Shown here piece by piece: positions 1 through 12,090 of a DNA stretch of 35,746 nt; the first letter of the stretch is position 1; each line of letters begins with the position of its first letter. Position numbers and translations under genes: made by a program. Origin of the DNA: Zygnema cylindricum (Eukaryota; Streptophyta; Zygnematophyceae; Zygnematales; Zygnemataceae); assembly GCA_037447655.1 (NCBI GenBank), contig JBBHKE010001966.1, positions 64,001 to 99,746 on the forward strand. The letters are read 5' to 3'. The notes beneath the pieces are model-generated. The model was given only the letters and a program-made list of their open reading frames with translations. It did no database searches and was not told the DNA's origin.

Positions 1-269
1 CAATTATTGTTATCGCTTAAATTTTGTGTAATTTAGGTAACAATTGTTGTTATCGCTAACAGTTTTTGTAATTTAGGTAACAATTTTGTTATCGCTAACA
101 GTTTGTGTAATTTAGGTAACAGTTTTGTTATCGCTAACAGTCTGTGTAATTTAGGTAACAATTCTTGTAATCGCTAACTGTTTGGTTAAATTAGGTAACA
201 ATTCTTGTTATTGCTAACCGTTTGTGTAATTGAGGAAACAATTGTTGTTATCGCTAACTGTTTGTGTAA
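1..269 (+). repeat. Duplicated segment, partner at 1438-1708
   Basis: This stretch matches 1438-1708 unit by unit with few differences, including the rare CGCTTAAATTTTGTG unit at the start, the TTGTAATCGCTA unit and the GAGGAAACAATTG unit at the end. Beyond position 269 the two diverge: this copy enters the GAGCAAATAG variant block, while the partner enters the 480-bp HOR series. The offset is about 1437 bp, close to 36 units. Confidence 0.8.
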
Positions 270-1240
270 GTTAGGTAAAATTTTCTGTAAGAGCAAATAG
301 TTTGTGTAATTTAGATAACAATTCATGTTATCGCTAACTGTTTCGTTAAATTTGGTAACAATTCTTGTTATCGCTAACTGTTTATGTAATTTAGGTAACA
401 ATTCTTGTTATCGCTAAAAGTTTGTGTTATTTAGGTAACAATTCTTGTGATTGCTAACAGTTTGTGTAATTTAGGTCACAATTCTTGTTATCGCTAATTC
501 TTTGGTTAATTTAGGTAACAATTCTTGTTATTGCTAACAGTTGGTGTAATTTGGGTACAATTATTGTTATCGCTAACTGTTTATATAATTTAGATATCAA
601 TTCTTTTTATCGCTAACTGTTTCGTTAATTTAGGTAACAATTCTTCTTATCGCTAACCGTTTGTGTAACTTAGATTACAAGTGTTGTAAGCATAAACAGT
701 TTGTGTAATTTAGATAACCATTCCTGTTATCGCTAACTGTTTGGTTAATTTAGGTAACATTTCTTGTTATCGCTAACAGTTTGTGTAAGTTAGGTAACAA
801 TTCCTGTAAGAGCAAATAGTTTGTGTAATTTAGATAACAATTCATGTTATCGCTAACTGTTTGGTTAATTTAGGTAACAATTCTTGTTATCCCTAACTGT
901 TTGTGTAATTTAGGTAACAAATCTTGTTATCGCTAACAGTTTGTGTAAGTTAAGTAACAATTCCTGTAACAGCAAATAGTTTGTGTAATTTAGATAACAA
1001 TTCATGTTATCGCTAACTGTTTGGTTAATTTAGCTAACAATTCTTGTTATCGCTAACAGTTTGTGTATGTTAGGTAACAATTATTGTTATCGCTGACCGC
1101 TTTTGTAATTTAGGTAACAATTGTTGGTATCGCTAACAATTTGTTTAGTTTAAGTTACAATTCTTGTTATCGCTAACAATTTGTGTAGTTTCAGTTAAAT
1201 TTTTTGTTATCGCTAACAGTTAATGTAATTTAGGTAACAA
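262..1240 (+). repeat. Kilobase-scale block, copy 1 of 4
   Basis: An ordered series of variant units recurs at about 3178-4060, 5185-6400 and 8745-9660: GTAAGAGCAAATAG, GATAACAATTCATG, GGTCACAATTC, TTATATAATTTAGATATC, then the GATAACAAGTGCTGTAAG type followed by GATAACCATTCCTG. The TTATATAATTTAG marker lies at 581, 3501, 5712, 8550 and 9070. The order is conserved but units are gained or lost between copies, so it is an older and larger level of organisation than the 480-bp repeats. Confidence 0.75.
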
Positions 1241-1620
1241 TTCTTGTTATTGCTTACAGTTTGGTTAATTTAGGTAACAATTCTTGTTATCGCTAATCGT
1301 TTGTGTAATTTAGGAAATAATTCTTGTTATGGCTAACTGTTTGTGTTATTTAGGTAACACTTCTTGTTATCGCTAACAGTTTGTGTAATTTAGGTAACAA
1401 TTCTTGTTATCGCTAACTGTTTGGTTAATTTAGGTAACGATTATTGTTATCGCTTAAATTTTGTGTAATTTAGGTAACAATTGTTGTTATCGCTAACAGT
1501 TTTTGTAATTTAGGTAACAATTTTTGTTATCGCTAACAGTTTGTGTAATTTAGGTAACAATTTTTGTTATCGCAAACAGTTTGTGTAATTTAGGTAACAA
1601 TTCTTGTAATCGCTATCTGT

Positions 1621-3060
1621 TTGGTTAATTTAGGTAACAATTCTTGTTATCGCTAACCGTTTGTGTAATTGAGGAAACAATTGTTGTTATCCCTAACTGT
1701 TTGTGTAATTTAGGTAACAATTATTGTTATCGCTTACTGTTTGTGTAACTTAGATAACAATTCCTGTAAGCGCAAAGAGTTTGTGTAATTTAGATAATAA
1801 TTCCTGTTATAGATAACTGTTTGGTTAATTTAGGTAACAATTTTTGTTATCGCTAAATGTTTGTGTAATTTAGGTAACAATTCTAGTTATCGCTAACAAT
1901 TTGTGTAGTTTAAGTAATAATTCTTGTTTTCGCTAACAGTTTGTGTAATTTAAGTAACAATTCTTATAATCGCTAACTGCTTGGTTAATTTAGGTAACAA
2001 GTCTTGTTATCGTTACCAGTTTGTGAAACTTAGATAACAATTCCTTTAAGCGCAAACAAGTTGTGTAATTTAGGTAACAATTATTGTTATCGCTAACTGT
2101 TTATATAATTTAGGTAACAATTCTTGTTATCGCTAACCGTTTGTGTAATTGAGGAAACAATTGTTGTTATCGCTAACTGTTTGTGTAATTTAGGTAACAA
2201 TTATTGTTATCGCTTACTGTTTGTGTAACTTAGATAACAATTCCTGTAAGCGCAAAGAGTTTGTGTAATTTAGATAATAATTCCTGTTATAGATAACTGT
2301 TTGGTTAATTTAGGTAACAATTTTTGTTATCGCTAAATGTTTGTGTAATTTAGGTAACAATTCTAGTTATCGCTAACAATTTGTGTAGTTTAAGTAATAA
2401 TTATTGTTTTCGCTAACAGTTTGTGCAATTTAAGTAACAATTCTTATAATCGCTAACTGCTTGGTTAATTTAGGTAACAAGTCTTGTTATCGTTACCAGT
2501 TTGTGAAACTTAGATAACAATTCCTGTAAACGCAAACAGTTTGTGTAATTTAGGTAACAATTCTTGTAATCGCTATCTGTTTGGTTAATTTAGGTAACAA
2601 TTATTGTTATCGCTAACCGTTTGTGTAATTGAGGAAACAATTGTTGTTATCGCTAACTGTTTGTGTAATTTAGGTAACAATTATTGTTATCGCTTACTGT
2701 TTGTGTAACTTAGATAACAATTCCTGTAAGCGCAAAGAGTTTGTGTAATTTAGATAATAATTCCTGTTATAGATAACTGTTTGGTTAATTTAGGTAACAT
2801 TTTTTGTTATCGCTAAATGTTTGCGTAATTTAGGTAACAATTCTAGTTATCGCTAACAATTTGTGTAGTTTAAGTATTAATTCTTGTTTTCGCTAACAGT
2901 TTGTGTAATTTAAGTAACAATTCTTATAATCGCTAACTGCTTGGTTAATTTAGGTAACAAGTCTTGTTATCGTTACCAGTTTGTGAAACTTAGATAACAA
3001 TTCCTGTAAGAGCAAACAAGATGTGTAATTTAGGGAACAATTCTTGTTATCGCTAACCGT
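1621..3060 (+). repeat. Three tandem 480-bp higher-order repeats (12 units each)
   Basis: Copies lie at about 1621-2100, 2101-2580 and 2581-3060. The same ordered set of variants recurs at a 480-bp offset: a GAGGAAACAATTG unit (1671, 2151, 2631), a GTAAGCGCAAAGAG unit (1766, 2246, 2726), a TTATAGATAACTG unit (1807, 2287, 2767), TTCTAGTTATCG (1881, 2361, 2841) and a GTTACCAGTTTGTGAAAC unit (2012, 2492, 2972). Differences between copies are few scattered substitutions, so this is recent local amplification. Confidence 0.9.
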
Positions 3061-3177
3061 TTGTGTATCTTAGATAAAAAGTGCTGTAAGCCCAAACATT
3101 TTGTGTAATTTAGATAACCATTCCGGTTATCGCTAACTGTTTGGTTAATTTAGGTAACAATTCTTGTTATCGCTAAC

Positions 3178-4060
3178 AGTTTGTGTAAGTTAGGTAACAA
3201 TTTCTGTAAGAGCAAATAGTTTGTGTAATTTATATAACAATTCATGTTATCGCTAAGTGTTTGGTTAAATTTGGTAACAATTCTTGTTAACGCTAACTCT
3301 TTGTGTAATTTAGGTAACAATTTTTGTTACCGCTAACTGTTTGTGTTATTTAGGTAACAATTCTTGTTATTGCTAACAATTTGTGTAATTTAGGTCACAA
3401 TTCTTGTTATCGCTAATTCTTTGGTTAATTTAGGTAACAATTCTTGTTATCGCTAACAGTTTGTGTAATTTAGGTAACAATTATTGTTATCGCTAACTGT
3501 TTATATAATTTAGATATCAATTTTTTTTATCGCTAACTGTTTTGTTAATTTAGGTAACAATTCTTCTTATCGCTAACCGTTTGTGTAACTTAGATAACAA
3601 GTGCTGTATGCATAAACAGTTTCTGTAATTTAGATAACCTTCTTGTTATCGCTAACTGTTTGGTTAATTAAGGTAACATTTCTTGTTATCGCTAACTGTT
3701 TGTGTAATTTAGGTAACAAATCTTGTTATCGCTAACAGTTTGTGTAAGTTAAGTAACAATTCCTGTAAGAGCAAATAGTTTGTGTAATTTAGATAACAAT
3801 TCATGTTATCGCTAACTGTTTGGTTAATTTAGGTAACAATTTTTGTTATCGCTAACTGTTTCTGTAATTTAGGTAACAATTCTTGTAATCGCTAACAATT
3901 TGTGTATGTTAGGTAACAATTATTGTTATCGCTGACCGCTTTTGAAATTTAGGTAACAATTGTTGTTATCGCTAACAATTTGTGTAGTTTAAGTTACAAT
4001 GCTTGTTATAGCTAACAATTTGTGTAGTTTCAGTTAAATTTCTTGTTATCACTAACAGTT
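3178..4060 (+). repeat. Kilobase-scale block, copy 2 of 4
   Basis: Same ordered variants as 262-1240. The TTATATAATTTAG marker at 3501 is 2920 bp (73 units) after the one at 581. Ends in the GACCGCTTTTG, TGTAGTTTAAGTTAC and TGTAGTTTCAGTTAA units that also close copies 1 and 3. Confidence 0.72.
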
Positions 4061-4453
4061 TATGTAATTTGTGTAACAATTATTGTTATCGCTAACTGTT
4101 TGTGTAATTTAGGTATTAATTCTTGTTATCGCTAACTGTTTGTGTAATTTAGGTAAAAATTCTTGTTATTGCTAACAGTTTGTGTAAGTTAGATAACAAT
4201 TTTTGTTATCGCTAACTGTTTGGTTAATTTAGGTAACAATTCTTGTTATCGCTAATTGTTTGTGTAATTTAGGTAACAATTCTTGTTATCGCTAATAGTT
4301 TGTGTAAGGTAGGTAACAATCCTTGTTATCGCTAACTGTTTTTGAAATTTGGGTAACATTTTTTGTAACTGTTAACAATTTGTGTTATTTAGGTAACAAT
4401 TCTTTTATCGCTAACAATTTGTGTAATTTAGGTAACAATTTTTATTATCGCTA

Positions 4454-4563
4454 ACAGTTTATTTAATTTTGTTAACATTTTTTGTTATCGCTAACTATTT
4501 GGTTAACTACAGTTTATTTAATTTTGTTAACATTTTTTGTTATCGCTAACTATTTGGTTAACT
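4454..4563 (+). repeat. Exact 55-bp tandem duplication out of register
   Basis: 4454-4508 and 4509-4563 are identical by eye, from ACAGTTTATTTAATTTTG to TATTTGGTTAACT. Fifty-five is not a multiple of the 40-bp unit, so satellite phase shifts by 15 bp at 4509. It looks like a very recent replication-slippage or end-joining duplication rather than unequal crossing-over between units. Confidence 0.88.
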
Positions 4564-5184
4564 TAGGTAAGAATTCTTTTTAACGCTAACTGTTTTTGTA
4601 ATTTGGGAAATAATCCTTGTTATCGCTAACAGTTTGTGTTATTCAGGTAACAGTTCTTTTATCGCAAACAATTTGTGTAATTTAGGTAACAATTCTTATT
4701 ATCGCTAACAGTTTATGTAATTTAGGTAACAATTTTTGTTATCGCTAACTGTTTGGTTAACTTAGGTAAGAATTCTTGTTATCGCTAACCGTTTTTGTAA
4801 TTTAGGAAATAATTCTTGTTTTCGCTAACAGTTTGTGTTATTTAGGTAACAGTTTTTTTATCGCTAACAATTTGTGTAATTTAGGTAACAATTCTTATTA
4901 TCGCTAACAGTTTATGTAATTTTGGTAACAGTTTTTGTTATCGCTAACTGCTTAGTTAATTTAGGTAACAAGTCTTGTTATCATTACCAGTTTGTGAAAC
5001 TTAGATAACAATTTTTGTAAGCGCAAACAAGTTGTGTAATTAAGGTATCAATTATTGTTATCGCTAACTGTTTGGTTAATTTAGGGAACAATTCTTGTTA
5101 TCGCTAACCGTTTGTGTATCTTAGATAACAAGTGCTGTAAGCCCAAACAATTTGTGTAATTTGGATAACCATTCCGGTTATCGC

Positions 5185-6400
5185 TAACAGTTTGTGTAAG
5201 TTAGGTAACAATTTCTGTAAGAGCAAATAGTTTGTGTAATTTAGATAACAATTCATGTTATCGCTAACTGTTTGGTTAATTTTGGGAACAATTCTTGTTA
5301 TCGCTAACTGTTTGTGTAATTTAGGTAACAATTCTTTTTATCGCTAACTGTTTGTGTAATTTAGCTAACAAATCTTGTTATTGCTAACAGTTTGTGTAAT
5401 TTACGTCACAATTCTTGTTAGAGCAAATAGTTTGTGTAATTTAGATAACAATTCATGTTATCGCTAACTGTTTGGTTAATTTTGGGAACAATTCTTGTTA
5501 TCGCTAACTGTTTCTGTAATTTAGGTAACAATTCTTGTTATCGCTAACTGTTTGTGTAATTTAGCTAACAAATCTTGTTATTGCTAACAGTTTGTGTAAT
5601 TTACGTCACAATTCTTGTTATCGCTAATTCTTAGGTTAATTTAGGTAACAATTCTTGTTATTGCTAACAGTTTGTGTAATTAAGGTAACAATTATTGTTA
5701 TCGCTAACTGTTTATATAATTTAGATATGAATTCTTTTTATCGCTAACTGTTATGTTAATTTAGGTAACAATTCTTCTTATCGCTAACCGTTTGTGTAAC
5801 TTAGATAACAAGTGCTGTAAGTATAAACAGTTTGTGTAATTTAGATAACCATTCCTGTTATCGCTAACTGTTTGGTTAATTTAGGTAACATTTCTTGTTA
5901 TCGCTAACAGTTTATGTAAGTTAGGTAACAATTTGTGTAAGAGAAAATAGTTTGTTTAATTTAGATAACAATTCATGTTATCGCTAACTGTTTGGTTTAT
6001 TTAGGTAACAATTCTTGTTATCGCTAACTGTTTGTGTAATTTAGGTAACAAATCTTGTTATCTGTAAGAGTTTGTGTAAGTTAGGTAACAATGCGTGTAA
6101 GAGCAAATAGTTTGTGTAATTTAGATAACAATTCATGTTATCGCTAACTGTTTGGTTAATTTAGGGAACAATTCTTGTTATCGCTAACTGTTTCTGTAAT
6201 TTAGGTAACAATTCTTGTTATCGTTAACAGTTTGTGTATGTTAGGTAACAATTATTGTTATCGCTGACCGCTTTTGTAATTTAGGTAACAATTGTTGTTA
6301 TCGCTAACAATTTGTGTAGTTTAAGTTACAATTCTTGTTATCGCTTACAATTTGTGTAGTTTCAGTTAAAATTCTTGTTATCTCTAACAGTTTAAGTAAT
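5185..6400 (+). repeat. Kilobase-scale block, copy 3 of 4, with an internal duplication
   Basis: Same ordered variants as 262-1240. The set GAGCAAATAG / GATAACAATTCATG / TTTGGGAACAATTC / TTTAGCTAACAAATC / TTTACGTCACAATTC occurs twice in a row (about 5220-5415 and 5420-5620), a local duplication of about 200 bp (five units). The remainder follows the block order through the GACCGCTTTTG unit near 6267. Confidence 0.72.
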
Positions 6401-8549
6401 TTAGGTAACAATTCTTGTTATCGCTAACTGTTTGTCTAATTTAGGTAAAAATTCTTGTTATTGCTAACAGTTTGTGTAAGTTAGGTAACAATTCTTGTTA
6501 TCGCTAACTGTTTGGTTAATTTAGGTAACAATTCTTGTTATCGCTAACTGTTTGTGTAATTTAGGTAACAGTTCTTCTTATCGCTAATAGTTTGTGTAAT
6601 TTAGGTAACAATTCTTGTTATCGCTAACAGTTCTTGTAATTTAGGTAACAATTCTTGTTATCGCTTAATGTTTGGTTAATTTAGGTAATAATTATTGTTA
6701 TCGCTAATAGTTTGTGTAATCTAGGAAACAATTCTTGTTATCGCTAACTGTTTGTGTAATTTAGGTGAAAATTCTTGTTATCGCTAACAATTTGTGTAAG
6801 TTAGGTAACAATTATTTTAAGCGCAAACAGTTTGTGTAATTTAGGAAATAATTTTTTTTATCGCTAACAGTTTGTGTTATTTAGGTAACAGTTCTTTTAT
6901 CGCTAACAATTTGTGTAATTTAGGTAACAATTCTTATTATCGCTAACAGTTTATGTAATTTAGGTAACAATTTTTGTTATCGCTAACTGTTTGGTTAACT
7001 TAGGTAACAATTGTTGTTATCGCTAACCGTTTTTGTAATTTAGGAAACAATTCTTGTTATCGCTAAATGTTTGTGTAATTTAGGTCACAATTCTTGTTAT
7101 CGCTAACTGTTTGTGTAATTTAGGTAGCAATTCTTCTTATCGCTAACAGTTTGTGTAATTTAGGTATGAATTTCTTGTTATCACTAACAGTTTTTGTAAC
7201 TTAGGTAAAAGTTCTGGTTATCGCTAACAGTTTGTGTAATTTAGGTCTTAATTTTTGTTATCGCTAACAATTTGTGTAGTTTAAGTTACAATTCTTGTTA
7301 TCGCTAACAGTTTGTGTTATTTAGGTAACAGTTGTTTTATCGCTAACAATTTGTGTAATTTAGGTAACAATTCTTATTATCGCTAACAGTTTATGTAATT
7401 TAGGTAACAATTTTTGTTATCGCTAACTATTTGGTTAACTTAGGTAACAATTGTTGTTATCGCTAACCGTTTTTGTAATTTAGGAAACAATTCTTGTTAT
7501 CGCTAAATGTTTGTGTAATTTAGGTAACAATTCTTGTTATGGCTAACAATTTTTGTAATAGGTAACAATTCTTGTTATCGCTAAGAATTTGTGTAATTTA
7601 GGTCACAATTCTTGTTATCGCTAACTGTTTGTGTAATTTAGGTAGCAATTCTTCTTATCGCTAATAGTTTGTGTAATTTAGGTATGAATTTCTTGTTATC
7701 ACTAACAGTTTTTGTAATTTAGGTAAAAGTTCTGGTTATCGCTAACAGTTTGTGTAATTTAGGTCTTAATTCTTGTTATCGCTAACAGTTTGTGTAATTT
7801 AGGTCACAATAATTGTTATCGCTAACTGTTTGTGTAATTTAGGTAACAATTCTTGTTATCGCTAACAGTTTGTGTAAGTTAGGTAACAATTCTTGCTATC
7901 GCTAACTGTTTGGTTAATTTAGGTAACAATTCTTGATATTGCTAACTATTTCTGTAATTTAGGTAACAATTCTTGTTATCGCTAATTGTTTCTGTAAGTT
8001 AGGTAACAATTCTTGTAAGCGCAAACAGTTTGAGTAATTTAGATAAAAATTCCTGTTATCGCTAACTGTTTGGTTAATTTAGGTAACAATTATTTTTATC
8101 GCTAACTGTTTGTGTAATTTAAGTAAAAATTCTTGTTATCTCTAACAGTTTGTGTAATGTAGGTAACAATTCTTGTTATTGCTTACAGTTTGTGTAACTT
8201 AGATAACAATTTCTGTAAGCGCAAACAGTTTGTGTAATTTAGATAATAATTCTTGTTATCGCTAACTGTTTGGTTAATTTAGGTAACAATTCTTGTTATC
8301 ACTAAATGTTTGTGTAATTTAGGTAAAAATTCCAGTTATCACTAACAATTTGTGTAGTTGAAGTAATAGTTCTTGTTATCCCTAACAATTAGTGTAATTT
8401 AAGTAACAATTCTTATAATCGCTAACTGCTTGGTTAATTTAGGTAACATGTCATGTTATCGTTAACAGTTTGTGAAACTTAGATAACAATTCTTGTAAGC
8501 GCAAACAAGTAGTGTAATTTAGGTAACAATTATTATTATCGCTAACTAT

Positions 8550-9590
8550 TTATATAATTTAGATATCAATTCTTTTTATCGCTAACTGTTTGGTTAATAT
8601 AGGTAACAATTCTTGTTATGGCTAGCCGTTTGTCTAACTTAGATAACAAGTGCTGTAAGCCCAAACAGTTTGTGTAACTTAGATAACCATTCCTATTATC
8701 GCTAACTGTTTGGTTAATTTAGGTAACAATTCTTGTTATCGCTAACAGTTTGTGTAAGTTTGGTAACAATTTATGTAAGAGCAAATAGTTTGTGTAATTT
8801 AGATAACAATTCATGTTATCGCTAACTGTTTGGTTAATTTTGGTAACAATTCTTCTTATCGCTAACTATTTGTGTAATTTATGTAACAATTCTTGTTATC
8901 GCTAACTGTTTGTGTTATTTACGTAACAATTCTTGTTATTGCTAACAGTTTGTGTAATTTAGGTGACAATTCTTGTTATCGCTAATTCTTAGGTTAATTT
9001 AGGTAATAATTTTTGTTATCGTTAACAGTTTGTGTAATTTAGGTAACAATTATTGTTATCGCTAACTGTTTATATAATTTAGATATCAATTCTTTTTATC
9101 GCTAACTGTTCCTTTAATTTAGGTAACAATTCTTCTTATCGCTAACCGTTTGTATAACTTAGATAACAAGTGTTGTAAGCCCAAACAGTTTGTGTAATTT
9201 AGATAACCATTCTTCTTATCGCTAACTGTTTGGTTAATTTAGGTAACAATTCTAATTATCGCTAACAGTTTGTGTAAGTTAGGTAACAATTTATGTAAGA
9301 GCAAATAGTTTGTGTAATTTAGATAACAATTCATGTTATCGCTAACTGTTTGGTTAATTTAGGTAACAATTCTTGTTTTCGCTAACTGTTTGTGTAATTT
9401 AGGTAACAAATCTTGTTATCGCTAACAGTTTGTGTAAGTTAGGTCACTATTCTTGTAAGAGCAAATAGTTTGTGTAATTTAGATAACAATTAATGTTATC
9501 GCTAACTGTTTGGTTAGTTTAGGTAACAATTCTTGTTATCGCTAACTGTTTCTGTAATTTTAGTTAACAATTCTTGTTATCGCTAACAGT
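8550..9590 (+). repeat. Tandem 520-bp higher-order repeat (13 units) within block copy 4
   Basis: The TTATATAATTTAGATATC marker recurs at 8550 and 9070, exactly 520 bp apart, followed each time by the GATAACAAG unit, the GATAACCATTC unit, a GGTTAATTTAGG unit and the GTAAGAGCAAATAG unit in the same order. Confidence 0.78.
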
Positions 9591-10185
9591 TTGTGTATGT
9601 TAGGTAACAATTATTGTTATTGCTAACAATTTGTGTAGTTTAAGTTACAATTCTTGTTATCGCTAATAGTTTGTGTAATGTAGGTAACAATTCTCGTTAT
9701 CGCTAACTATTTTTGAAATTTGGGTAACCTTTCTTGTTACCGCTAACAATTTGTGTAGTTTAAGTTACAATTTTTGTTATCGCTAACAATTTGTGCAGTT
9801 TAAGTTATAATTCTTATTATCGCTTTGAGTTTGTGTAATTTAGGTAACAATTCTTGTTATCGCTAACAGTTCATGTAATTTAGGCAACAATTTTTTTTAT
9901 CGCTTATTGTTTGGTTAATTTAGGAAACAATTCTTGTTATCGCTAACTGTTTGTGTAATTTTAGGTGAAAATTCTTGTTATCGCTAACAATTTGTGTAGT
10001 TTCAGTTAAAATTCTTGTTATCGCTAACATTTTATGTAATTTAGGTAACAATTCTTGTCTTCGCTAAGTGTTTGTGTAATTTAGGTAAAAATTCTTGTTA
10101 TTGCTACCAGTTTGTGTAAGTTAGGTAACAATTCTTGTTATTGCTAACTGTTTGTGTTATTAAGGTAACAATTCTTGTTATCGCT

Positions 10186-12090
10186 AATAGTTTGTGTAAT
10201 GTAGGTAACAATTCTTGTTATCGCTAACTGTTTTTGAAATTTGGGAAACCTTTCTTGTTACCGCTATCAATTTGTGTAGTTTAAGTTACAATTCTTGTTA
10301 TCGCTAACAATTTGTGTAGTTTAAGTTACAATTCTTATTATCGCTGAGAGTTTGTGTAATTTAGGTAACAATTCTTGTTATCGCTAACAATTCATGTAAT
10401 TTAGGTAACAATTCTTGTTTTGCTTAATGTTTGGTTAATTTAGGTAATAATTCTTGTTATTGCTAACAGTTTGTGTAATTTAGGTAAAAATTCTTTATAT
10501 CGCTAACAATATGTGTTAGTTAGGTAATAATTCCTTTAAGCGCAAAGAGTTTGTGTAATTTAGGAAATAATTCTTGTTATCGCTAACAGTTTGTGTTATT
10601 TAGGTAACAATTTTTATTATCGCTAACAATTTGTGTAGTTTAAGTAACAATTCTTCTTATCGCTAACAGTTTGTGTAATTTAAGTAACAATTCTTATAAT
10701 CCCTAAGTGCTTGGTTAATTTAAGTAACAATTCTTGTTATCGCTAACTATTTGTGTAACTTTGATAACAATTCCTGTAAGTGCATACAGTTTGTGTAATT
10801 TAGATAACAATTCTTGTTATCGCTAACTGTTTGGTTAATTTAGGTAACAATTCTTGTTATCGCTAACTGTTTGTGTAATTTAGGTAACAAATCTTGTTAT
10901 TGCTAACAGTTTGTGTAAGTTAGGTAACAATTCCTGTAAGAGCAAATAGTTTGTGTAATTTAGATAACAATTCATGTTATCGCTAACTATTTGGTTAATT
11001 TAGGTAACAAATCTTGTTATCGCTAACTGTTTCTGTAATTTAGGTGATAATTCTTGTTATTGCTAACAGTTTCTATAAGTTAGGTAACTATTCTTGTTAT
11101 TGCTAACTGTTTGTGTAATTAAGGTAACAATTCTTGTTATCGCTAATAGTTTGTGTAATGTAGGTAACAATTCTTGTTATCGCAAACTTTTTTTGAAATT
11201 TGGGTAACCTTTCTTGTTACCGCTAACAATTTGTGTAGTTTAAGTTACAATTCTTGTTATCGCTAACAATTTGTGTAGTTTAAGTTACAATTCTTATTAT
11301 CGCTGAGAGTTTGTGTAATTTAGGTAACAATTCTTGTTATCGCTAACAATTCATGTAATTTAGGTAACAATTCTTGTTATCGCTTAATGTTTGGTTAATT
11401 TAGGTAATAATTCTTGTTATTGCTAACAGTTTGTGTAAGTTAGGTAACAATTCTTGTTATTGCTAACTTTTTGTGTAATTAAGGTAACAATTCTTGTTAT
11501 CGCTAATAGTTTGTGTAATTTAGGTAACAATTCTTGTTATCGCTAACTGTTTTTGAAATTTGGGTAACCTTTTTTGTCACCGCTAACAATTTCTGTAGTT
11601 TAAGTTACAATTCTTGTTATCGCTAACAATTTGTGTAGTTTAAGTTACAATTCGTATTATCGCTGAGAGTTTGTGTAATTTAGGTAACAATTCTTGTTAT
11701 CGCTAACTATTTGTGTAATTTAGGTAAAAATTCTTTTTATTGCTAACAGTTTGTGTAAGTTAGGTAACAATTCTTGTTATTGCTAACTATTTGTGTTATT
11801 AAGGTAACAATTCTTGTTATCGCTAATAGTTTGTGTAATGTAGGTAACAATTCTTGTTATCGCTAACTGTTTTTGAATTTTGGGTAACCTTTTTTGTCAC
11901 CGCTAACAATTTCTGTAGTTTAAGTTACAATTCTTGTTATCGCTAACAATTTGTGTAGTTTAAGTTACAATTTGTATTATCGCTGAGAGTTTGTGTAATT
12001 TAGGTAACAATTCTTGTTAATGCTAACAGTTCATGTAATTTAGGTAACAATTCTTGTTATCGCTTAATGTTTGGTTAATTTAGGTAATAA
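10186..12090 (+). repeat. Higher-order repeat cluster with 24-, 9- and 8-unit spacings
   Basis: The rare motif CGCTGAGAGT occurs at 10342, 11301, 11661 and 11981, giving offsets of 959, 360 and 320 bp. Each is preceded by the TTTGGG-AACC unit (near 10230, 11190, 11550, 11870) and two TGTAGTTTAAGTTACAA units. Downstream of 10342, 11301 and 11981 come CATGTAATTTAGG and CGCTTAATG-type units; the 11661 copy lacks these. Copies at 11301-12060 are closest to each other. A related series occurs near 9671-9920 and 12700-12860, and another near 27870. Confidence 0.82.

Noticed and set aside
186-401. 71-codon minus-strand open frame in the satellite
   Set aside because: Its peptide is just the 40-bp unit read three times per 120 bp; a similar chance frame lies at 5104-5331. 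No independent coding signal.
5104-5331. 75-codon minus-strand open frame in the satellite
   Set aside because: Same repeat-derived peptide as at 186-401; stops are scattered in all neighbouring units.
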